DNA of 26,617 nucleotides. It comes from a virus. The notes under the pieces were generated by a model. The model worked only from the letters and a program-made list of their open reading frames with translations, had not been told where the DNA came from and made no database searches. The DNA lies in IMG/VR virus record IMGVR_UViG_3300034375_006719, positions 1-26,617 of that record. One strand, written 5' to 3'. Positions 7,650 through 16,000 of the stretch are shown here, one piece after another. Within the stretch, counting starts at the first letter, position 1, and the number at the start of each line of letters is the position of its first letter. Position numbers and translations under genes: made by a program.

Positions 7650-8291
7650 ATGATTGAAGATTCAAATCCTAATCTAGGGATTTACGATATGACAGTAGAG
7701 GTTTCAAAAGACGCTCCAAAGTTTTTACGTTATAAACTAAACGAAAACATTTGTAATGGCGGTGGTAGTAGTGGGCAAACTCAGACTTCAGGAATTGATC
7801 CTGAGTTTAAACCTGATCTTCAAAAAGGATTAGGCATTTCAAGAGATTTGCTTGAACAACAACAAGCAGATCCTAGCACAGTAGTTGCAGGATTAGACCC
7901 ACGCCAACAAGAAGCTCTTGGCGCACAAACATTTATGGCTAAAGATAAAATAACTGGTCGTGGATTGTATAATACTCGTGCTGCAGAAGAAAGAGCATTG
8001 CGAGATCTTGCAGGTCAAAATCTTTTAGGTGCAAGTACAGGTAACACACTTGGTTCTGCCCGTAGTCAAGCAGCAATGCAAGGCGCTTTAGCAGGGCGTG
8101 CAGGTGATTATCAAGCACAACGGCAACAAATGGCTGATATCGGTGTTGAACAACTTGGACAAGCTGGTACTACATTTCAAAAACAAAAACAAAAAGAACT
8201 TGAAGCTAAAGATACTTCACTTGATCGCTTCTTTAATCGTTTGACAGGTGTAGCAAATAAAACTACTACAACATCTGGTGGAGGTAAGTAA
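7650..8291 (+). CDS. Probable virion-interior protein, 213 residues
   Basis: No family recognised with certainty. After a polar N-terminus there is a Gly/Ser linker (CNGGGSSGQTQTSG, about 35-48), a segment IDPEFKPDLQKGL, then a long Gln/Ala-rich helical region (about 60-195: LEQQQADPSTV, LDPRQQEALG, GSARSQAAMQGALAGRAGDY) suited to coiled coils, and a Thr/Gly tail. Composition and position match small internal or ejected proteins of marine podoviruses. GGAG lies 7 bases before the ATG, and the gene starts immediately after the previous stop. The last codons, encoding SGGGK, contain the GGAGG ribosome site for the next gene. Confidence 0.6.
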   Translation: MIEDSNPNLGIYDMTVEVSKDAPKFLRYKLNENICNGGGSSGQTQTSGIDPEFKPDLQKGLGISRDLLEQQQADPSTVVAGLDPRQQEALGAQTFMAKDKITGRGLYNTRAAEERALRDLAGQNLLGASTGNTLGSARSQAAMQGALAGRAGDYQAQRQQMADIGVEQLGQAGTTFQKQKQKELEAKDTSLDRFFNRLTGVANKTTTTSGGGK

Positions 8292-8887
8292 TGGCTGTTA
8301 ATATTGCACTTGACGATGAAGAAATGCAAAGGCGTATGCAACAAGTTGCGCCATTAGCACAAATGCCAACCCCTGCAGGTGCGCCAGTACAACCTAGTAC
8401 TATGGATCAAGCTAAGGCTATGGGTACTCAAATGGTACTTGAAAAAGGGCTTGAAGCAGGAATGGCTAAAGCTACTCCTTTAGTAGAAGCAGGGCTAGCT
8501 AAAGGTACATCTGCTTTAACTGGAGCTGGAATGGGTGCAGGGGTTGCTACTGCAGTACCTTATATTGGCGCTGGTTTACTTGCAGGTAAAGCACTAGGCT
8601 TATTTAGTAACGGCGGTCGTGTTGGTCCTTTGTATGCGGCTGATGGAAAAATGGCTTACCCATCTTACAGAAGTAATTACAGTGATTTGAGTGATGCTGA
8701 AATTCTTAAATTAAGCCCTGAAGAGCAAGATGAATATATTAAAACTATTGGCATTGAAGAAGCAATGGATGCTATGTATAATTATAAAGGCGGCAGGGCT
8801 GGCCCATTGTCTAAAGTAGAATACAAGTCAGCTGGCGGTGACGTCTATAAACTATCTTATGGTGGTCCAATAAGCAAAGGAGTGTAG
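8291..8887 (+). CDS. Probable virion-interior, membrane-active protein, 198 residues
   Basis: Residues 1-70 are Met/Ala/Gln-rich and helical. Residues ~72-105 form a glycine-zipper hydrophobic stretch (ALTGAGMGAGVATAVPYIGA) able to enter a membrane, as in several phage ejection proteins. A short motif NGGRVGPLYAADGK follows at 107-120 and recurs in reduced form as KGGRAGPLSK (166-175) and GGPISK near the end; related motifs occur in the 935-residue protein downstream. An acidic helical segment (about 130-160) lies between them. It overlaps the previous gene at ATG/stop and has GGAGG 6 bases upstream. Likely role: a minor capsid-interior protein delivered at infection; this is inference from composition and place. 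Confidence 0.6.
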   Translation: MAVNIALDDEEMQRRMQQVAPLAQMPTPAGAPVQPSTMDQAKAMGTQMVLEKGLEAGMAKATPLVEAGLAKGTSALTGAGMGAGVATAVPYIGAGLLAGKALGLFSNGGRVGPLYAADGKMAYPSYRSNYSDLSDAEILKLSPEEQDEYIKTIGIEEAMDAMYNYKGGRAGPLSKVEYKSAGGDVYKLSYGGPISKGV

Positions 8888-8888
8888 T

Positions 8889-10256
8889 ATGGCAACAATT
8901 CCATATCAACCAACGTATACTACGACTCCGAAATATGGTCTTAGGTATGGTCCATCTCAATTCGCTCCTACAACAGGTACAGCAGGGCAAGGCAGTGCTA
9001 GCCAACAGGTACCTCCAGCTACACTGGGAACACAACAAGGCGGCTATACAATGGCTGATCCTTTTTCTGGCAATCAACAGTTTGCTCAACAACAAGCTTC
9101 ATATGCACCAACACAAGCTTCAGGTGTAAGCAATGCGGCTTACTATGGGCAACCTATTCAAGGAGTATCTGCACAGCCAACTACAGGTTTTCGTAGGCTA
9201 GCTCCGGGAATGACCCAACCACCCCCTGTTTCTACACCAACGCCTACCCCGCCTATGACAACAGAGCCACCTGTACAGCCAACCTCTTATGGCATGGTAG
9301 ATCCTTTTAGTGATAATGACGAGTTTAGACAATCGCAAGTAGCGCAAAGAGATGCCTTCAGTAATACCTTTGGTTATACTAGAGGCACTCAAAATCCTGT
9401 AGGTGTCTTAGGCATGATTCCAGGAGTAGGTTTTGCAATGAATGCGCTCGGTTATAACCCAAATGAAGGTTATACTTATGGTACAGGAGGAACTACAGAT
9501 GCTCAAGGAAATATGTTTGGTAACTATGGTCAAGCTTTTGATCCCCTTACTGGTAAAGCAGTAGCTTCCTTCGGTGGTCCTGTTGGTATGATGGATGTTG
9601 GTAAATCAGCACTTGGTCAAGTAGGTATATTTGGATTTGATCAATCAAATATGATTGAGCCTTATCGTGCTACTGATGCTATGATAAGGCAAGGAATTAC
9701 AGATGCAAGCCTTGCAGGATTACCTAGTATTCCTGGAGAGGTATCTATTGCTGCTATTAGCCCTGATAAACCAATGACTAATCTTGGAACAAACGAATCA
9801 TTTAATGAAGCGGCATCAGCAGGAACAGTTACAGATGGTAATGGTAATCCAGTAACTAGTACAGCCCCTGATGGGACTAAAACAGTAGTTACAACTGGTA
9901 CGCCAATTCAACAAGCAGCTGCTAAACAAGCTTATGCTTCAGGTAATACAAAAGCACCTGCAGGATCTTCAGCAGCAGTTCAAGCAGTGTTAGATAGCTT
10001 AGATCCATCTAAAGCTATTTCTTCAGATGTAACAACATCTATTAGCGATATTGTTAGTGGAACAGGAATGACACCTGCATCTACAGGTAGTAGTAGCTCT
10101 AGCGCTAAGCCGAGTACTCCTGCACCAAGTAGTGTTGCAAATCCTGCAAACTATAATAATAAAGATGGAGTACCATCAAAACCGTCATCCCCTCCTCCCG
10201 GACATCCTGAATATAACAAAGGTGGAAACGATGATAGCTCAAGTGGAGGCAAATAA
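8889..10256 (+). CDS. Low-complexity virion protein, 455 residues
   Basis: No known enzyme motif. It is rich in Pro, Gln, Thr, Ser and Gly. Two copies of a short motif are visible: YTMADPFSGNQQFAQQQ (53-69) and YGMVDPFSDNDEFRQSQ (134-150), separated by a proline-rich linker (PPPVSTPTPTPPM). The middle (about 165-250) has a Gly-rich, weakly hydrophobic part (GVLGMIPGVGFAMNALGYN). The C-terminal ~70 residues are a Ser/Pro/Gly disordered tail. AAAGGAG lies 6 bases before the ATG. The last codons (SSGGK) carry the GGAGG site of the next gene. It probably belongs to the internal virion set; disorder would help passage through the tail. Confidence 0.6.
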   Translation: MATIPYQPTYTTTPKYGLRYGPSQFAPTTGTAGQGSASQQVPPATLGTQQGGYTMADPFSGNQQFAQQQASYAPTQASGVSNAAYYGQPIQGVSAQPTTGFRRLAPGMTQPPPVSTPTPTPPMTTEPPVQPTSYGMVDPFSDNDEFRQSQVAQRDAFSNTFGYTRGTQNPVGVLGMIPGVGFAMNALGYNPNEGYTYGTGGTTDAQGNMFGNYGQAFDPLTGKAVASFGGPVGMMDVGKSALGQVGIFGFDQSNMIEPYRATDAMIRQGITDASLAGLPSIPGEVSIAAISPDKPMTNLGTNESFNEAASAGTVTDGNGNPVTSTAPDGTKTVVTTGTPIQQAAAKQAYASGNTKAPAGSSAAVQAVLDSLDPSKAISSDVTTSISDIVSGTGMTPASTGSSSSSAKPSTPAPSSVANPANYNNKDGVPSKPSSPPPGHPEYNKGGNDDSSSGGK

Positions 10257-13063
10257 TGAAACTTAAAAGTCTTACAAATAAAGACCGATATGGTAATATG
10301 TTCTCCGTTGAGTTCTTTGAGCCGCAAACATCGGTTCCTATGATGATGCTTATTCCTGAGATGGAAGAAGAGGGTTATAACGGTGCTACTGTAGAAGGGC
10401 ATCCCGGAGATCCTAAAGGTACTGATACAGTCCCTGCATGGCTAACTCCCGGAGAAAACGTAGTTAATGCAGAAGCCTCTCGTATTCCGGGCAATCAAGA
10501 AATGATTGATCAAATGAACGAAGAGGGTCGAGCTATACAACAAGCACAAGGTGGACCTATTCCTACCTATGAGGCAGACGGTGGCACAATGCCAGCAGCT
10601 AGTATTGATGGTAATGAGTTTGTTAAAGCAGCTCAAGCAGTAGGTTTACCAACAAATAAATCAACTTTAAATAAAATAGTTAAACTTGTTAATCAAGGAA
10701 TAAGTGTTGCACAAGCTGCAAAAATAGTTGCAGGTGTTCCAAAGTATGAATACAATGGCGGTATGATTCCTCCTATGTATTCAGCTGAAGGCGAAACAGT
10801 ATTACCACTTGGATTACGCCAAAATAATCCAGGGAATATTAGGTCTGGAAAAGATAATTGGTTAGGGCTTACTGAAGGTGGTAATGAAGGTTATGCTCAG
10901 TTTGAAAGTCCTGAATATGGACTTCGTGCTATGGCGCGTACGTTAGGTACTTATGCAGACACACATGATATTGGGACTATCGATGGACTTATTGATCGAT
11001 ATGCTCCTGCTGGAGATAACACTGAAGAATCGAGAGCAAACTATAAAAGTGTTCTTGCAGATACACTAGGTGTAGGTGTTAATGATCCTATTGACCTTAA
11101 GGCCGCACGTAATCAGCTTATGCCAGCTATGATTGGATTTGAGAATGCTAATAATATGCCATATACTCAAGATCAAATTAATATGGCAATTCAAGCGGCA
11201 GGAACAGATGATCCAGCAGCAGTTAGCGAAATACTAGCTGGTATGCCACCTAAAAAAGACAGTGGTTTTTCACTTATTTCTTCGGCAAATGCAAGTACTC
11301 TTGTTCCGGAGCTAGATCAAGCACCACCACCAGTCTCAAGAGGCGGCACACCAATTGATTCAGAAGCGCAAGCTGCAGGGATGCGCTTTAATGAAGCAAT
11401 ACCTGAGTATATGCGTAACAATAAGATGGAAGGTAAAACTGATTACGGTGATGTTATTTATGATTCAGATGGCACCCCACAAGCAGTAAACCCTAATCGC
11501 ATTTCGCCTGAAGCTAAACAAAAAATTATTGATAAGTTTGTAGAAAATGGCGATCAAGAAATGTATGATCGTAGAATAGCAGAATATGAGCAAGCAGTAA
11601 AACAAGATGAAGCTCATAAAAAATATAAATCAGATCAAGCAGAACTTGAAAAAACACAAGAAACATCTAAACGAAATGAAACAATTGCAACACTTGAAGA
11701 GCGTAGAGATCAAGCAATTGTTAACGGTGATGATGATTTAGCTGCTGCTTTGCAAAAAGAAATTGATGGAGTTCCACCTATTGAAGGTGTCCCTCCTACA
11801 AACAATGCGCCAGCAGATACAGATGATACATCATTAAATCCTATTGTAAATAATATTATAGCAGAAGGCTCTCAAGAAAAACAACCTGACAGCGATAACA
11901 CTAGCGAAGATGAAGTTATAGACGCAGGTAAGAATGCACCAGATTCTTTAAAAGAAACATTTAAACAAGGTTTTATAAATGCTTTTGGTGATTTGTTTAG
12001 TGCAAAAGAATTAGCAAGAATGGCAATTTTGTATACGGGATCTCGTATCTTAGGGTATAGTCATAATGGCTCTTTAGCTTACGGTGCTAAGAGTTATATT
12101 TCTAGAATTGATGCTAGAGATAAACAAGAGTATGAACTTGTAAAAGCTAACGCTAAAAATTACACTACAGAATCTTTTAATAAGTATATTGAAACACGAG
12201 ATATGGATGATCTTATACCTGTAGTTGAAGTAAAAGAACGCAAAGCAGGTGACTATCTTTATGTACCTAGGGCAGGTGGCAATGTGCCTTCAATAGATGT
12301 TGAAGGTGTTCCTCATGTTAGTGTTAGAGATATTAATGGGCCTGATGGTAAACCTGATGGTAAAGTTGATTCTTATGATCTTGAAAATGCAATTAATGTA
12401 GGCGGCGTTAAGACAGTAGATAATATTCATAACCCAACTACTGTAGAAGCTGAATTTAGTAAAACATTATCGGATTTAGAAAGCACTATAAATAAAAGAA
12501 GGGGCGTAGGTAATCAAGGTTCAGACGCAGTAGCGTTAGGGCTTAACGATCCTGTTGTGGCAAGTGCTGCAATGACTCTTTATTTCCAAGATCTTCAAGA
12601 CTTTAGTGCAGATCCAGCAAAAGCATACATGCTTAAAGGCCAAATGAAAGAAGCAATTCGAGAGTGGTCAGAAGCAATGGCAGCGTATGCTAATGACCCT
12701 AGCAGTATGGATGATCCGTCAAAATCTTTGTCTGCTTATTATTTTAAACGTAGGATTAAAGATCGAGTTGATGTTTCTGCATCTGCATTTGGTGATACTA
12801 CCCCTGAAAAAATGGTAGAGATTTATCGGGATACAAGTGCAGGGCTTAATGATTTACAAACTCAAACAGTTTATAAACGTGCCTTGCGTCTTTATAATAT
12901 TGCAAAGCAAAATAAGATAGATATGAAAGGGTTTGATTTTAAGGGAACAAATGATGTAGGTTATAATGGTTTTGCATTTTTCTTGCATCAACTTAATCAA
13001 GGCGATGATCGCGCAATTGCAGTCTTTAATGCAGCAAAAAAGTTTGAGACTAAAAAGGAGTAA
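10256..13063 (+). CDS. Large virion protein with TPGE motif and NNPGNIR (muralytic-like) domain
   Basis: A 935-residue protein. Residues 42-95 hold a motif common in phage virion proteins (KGTDTVPAWLTPGENVVNAE). Residues 98-113 (GGPIPTYEADGGT) and 167-180 (NGGMIPPMYSAEGE) carry the short GG-P-Y-A motif seen in the 198-residue protein. Residues ~186-312 form a compact domain beginning LRQNNPGNIR, then NWLGL...YAQFESPEYGLRAMARTL, IDRYAPAGDN and a C-terminal helix. I know this domain from phage structural proteins proposed to open the cell wall; Glu219 or Glu225-region residues could be catalytic but I cannot assign one. The rest (about 330-600 coiled coil, Glu/Lys/Gln-rich; 600-935 helical) is unrecognised. 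GGAGG lies 6 bases before the start. Likely an ejected core protein with local peptidoglycan-cutting activity. Confidence 0.65.
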   Translation: MKLKSLTNKDRYGNMFSVEFFEPQTSVPMMMLIPEMEEEGYNGATVEGHPGDPKGTDTVPAWLTPGENVVNAEASRIPGNQEMIDQMNEEGRAIQQAQGGPIPTYEADGGTMPAASIDGNEFVKAAQAVGLPTNKSTLNKIVKLVNQGISVAQAAKIVAGVPKYEYNGGMIPPMYSAEGETVLPLGLRQNNPGNIRSGKDNWLGLTEGGNEGYAQFESPEYGLRAMARTLGTYADTHDIGTIDGLIDRYAPAGDNTEESRANYKSVLADTLGVGVNDPIDLKAARNQLMPAMIGFENANNMPYTQDQINMAIQAAGTDDPAAVSEILAGMPPKKDSGFSLISSANASTLVPELDQAPPPVSRGGTPIDSEAQAAGMRFNEAIPEYMRNNKMEGKTDYGDVIYDSDGTPQAVNPNRISPEAKQKIIDKFVENGDQEMYDRRIAEYEQAVKQDEAHKKYKSDQAELEKTQETSKRNETIATLEERRDQAIVNGDDDLAAALQKEIDGVPPIEGVPPTNNAPADTDDTSLNPIVNNIIAEGSQEKQPDSDNTSEDEVIDAGKNAPDSLKETFKQGFINAFGDLFSAKELARMAILYTGSRILGYSHNGSLAYGAKSYISRIDARDKQEYELVKANAKNYTTESFNKYIETRDMDDLIPVVEVKERKAGDYLYVPRAGGNVPSIDVEGVPHVSVRDINGPDGKPDGKVDSYDLENAINVGGVKTVDNIHNPTTVEAEFSKTLSDLESTINKRRGVGNQGSDAVALGLNDPVVASAAMTLYFQDLQDFSADPAKAYMLKGQMKEAIREWSEAMAAYANDPSSMDDPSKSLSAYYFKRRIKDRVDVSASAFGDTTPEKMVEIYRDTSAGLNDLQTQTVYKRALRLYNIAKQNKIDMKGFDFKGTNDVGYNGFAFFLHQLNQGDDRAIAVFNAAKKFETKKE

Positions 13064-13066
13064 TTT

Positions 13067-16000
13067 ATGGCTGATGACTTTAGTTTAAAAGATCATCAAG
13101 GTAACAGTTCTTTTGTTATTGATGGTGATACTGAGTACAATAATGAAACAGGCAAACGTGAACGTTTAGCAGGTGTTAACGCTCGTGAAACAGCTAAAGT
13201 TAGCAAAGATAAATATGGTGAAGACGTATTTGAAGCTCCTGAACTTGGATCTGCAGCTCAACGAGAAGCATATAAAAAAATTGTTGAGCAAGGAGGCTTT
13301 AACTACAAAGTAAATACAGGCAAGTATGACAGCAATGGTCGAGAGATTATTGAAAGATACGATGCTGATGGTAATAGTCTTTCTGAAACTTTAATTGCAA
13401 CAGGAATAGTTAGGCCTGATATCTATACTAGTCCTGAAGCTATTCAAGCAAGGGAAGACTATTTACTAAGAGAACAATTAACAGGTAAGCCTGGAAATTT
13501 TTCAGAAATTGCTAACGATGTTGAGCAAGCAAGAGAAATTACTGGGCTTGCTTTTAAACAAACTGCTTTAAATGAAGCTGTATATAATCCTGATATTCAT
13601 TCAGGTGTTGCTTTTAGAGATCACGATAGAACGCTAGATAACAAAGGCATTGGTATTCTTGGTCAAATGGGTGACGCTTGGGATGCTGGATGGGTTGGTG
13701 TACGCGAAGGGATGTACGGATACCTTGAAGGCATTGGCGTGATGACTGGCAGTGAAATGCTAGAAGGTATTGGGGCGCAAGGCACTATGCGAGCGCGAGA
13801 AGAACTTCGTAATGCGCCTGAAGGTATTTTAGATTATCGTGAAGTAGATGGTCTATTAACAGGCTTTCAATATGTTATGAATAATGCTGCAATGAGTGCG
13901 CCCTATATGGTTACTACTTTTGGAGCAATGGCAGCTGCAGTTCCTGCTACAATGATTGGAGGACCACTTGCAGGTGCTATAACCTTTGGTTTACCAAACT
14001 CGTTCATTTATGGTGGTCATGCTTGGAACGAAATGGAAGGCGAAAAAGGTGCTGAACAGTTTGCAGTAGCTACAACAGTGGGTGTTGCTGCTTCAGTATT
14101 AGATCGCTTTGGTTTGTCTAAGTTGTTTTCTCCTACCCAGCTATTAAGTAAAGCAGGTGTTAAAAAAGTAGCTAAAGAACTAGCAGAAAAACGAGGTGTT
14201 TCTGAGGTAGTTGCTGAATCAGCGCTTAGAAAAGCAACTCGTGAAGAACAAAAGGCAGCAATTAGTATGCTAGGTTCGTTAACACCTGACGATCTTGCTA
14301 GATTTTCGGGAAGCCAATTAGGTAAACGAGCAATGGCTGGTGCTGCAATGGAATCAGCAACTGAGATTGCACAGGAAGGGCTTCAGTACGGCGCAGCTGT
14401 AGGTTTTTCTGATAAAGAATATAATGCAGATCAATTGTTTAATCGTCTTGTAAATGCAGGTATTGCAGGTGGTGTGCTTGGTGGAGGCCTAAGTGCTGCT
14501 GCTAATGTATATACGCAAGGTAAACAAGAAGTATATCGCCAAGGAAAAGCTCCTGGAGACCAAGATCGCTATCGGACTATGAATCAAGCTAAAATGAATA
14601 AGTTACAGCGCGATGGCAGTGTTGAAAGCATTGAAGAAAATATTGAGAATAAAGATGCACAACAAAACAGATCGCAACAAGCAAGGGCTGCAATTACGCC
14701 TGAAGAAAAGGAACGAGCTGTTGTTGGTAATCTTACAGAGGCACAACTAACTGAAATTACTTCTGGTTCCTCAGTTAATGCTATTCAAAGTGAACTTGAT
14801 ACGCTTGAGCAAGCACTTACTAATGCAGAAAAGCGTGGTGCAAATACAAGCAGAATTAAAGCAGCTATTGAAAATAAAAAAGCTGAGTTAACACAGGCTA
14901 AACAATTACAAACGCAAGCAATTGCAGAAGTAAAAAGAAGGAGTGAAGGTGCAAAGCCATTAACTAGCGAAGAAGTAGCATCTGTTAGAGAAAGAATTCG
15001 TCTTGCAGAGTTAGAAAGGCCTTCAGATGTAAAAGGTGTCTTTAATAATGAATCACAAAAACATATCAATAAAGTTAGAGGTGCTAAAAACTTTATAACT
15101 AATCTTGTTGATCTTTCTGATTTTGCCTCTAAGGTAGGAACTGGTTTAAAGAGATTATTTCAAGCAGCAGAACGCAGCGCAATTGAAATGTCTAAGCTAG
15201 TTAAAGACGCATCTTTGCTAGATATTTTTGCAAGAGTTGGACAGTTAACTACTGGTGTTTATCACGCTGGTAAAAACTTTAAACAATTTGCAGATGAACT
15301 TATTTCAGAATTTAAAATGTATGTCGATGAAAATTATATAGCTAAACGTTTATTTAACAAAACAATGAATGCAAGCAATGTAATTAAAGCTTCAGCAGAG
15401 ATAAGAGCTTTTGCAAGTAATGAAGGTGTAACTAACGGTAGTGTTTTTCAACAGTATATTGCTTGGCTTCAAATAAAAGAAACAGGTGTTCCTTGGGTAG
15501 AGTTTTATAAACCAAGTGGAAAGCAAAAAGCTTATACTGAAGAACGCGCGCAAATACTTTATGAAGCATCTATGCAAATTAAAACTTCGTATGATGTAGT
15601 AGTTGCTAGGATTAATGAAGAATTGCTTAAAGAAGATCCTAAAGCAACACCTTATACGCTTGATCCTGATTTTTGGTGGCAAAATAGAGGTTTTGATTGG
15701 CACAAAGTAAGAAAAAATAAAGCTAAGTTTAAGGCATGGTTACGGTCAAATGGCTTTGATGAAACTCAAGCTGAAATTATGTATCAAAATATTGCTTACC
15801 GTGGCCAGGCAAACTTTGTAGAAAACTATTCACATGTTAATGGAGATACTTTTTATCCTCCTTTTTTAGAATCTAAAATATTAGATCTTAGTAAACAAAA
15901 AGGATTTGAAGATTTTGCTAGCGAAAATATATTTGAACAGCTTAATAAAGCACAAGTAGAAGCAGCAAAGTATATCTCTATTACTAAATACTTTGGGCAT

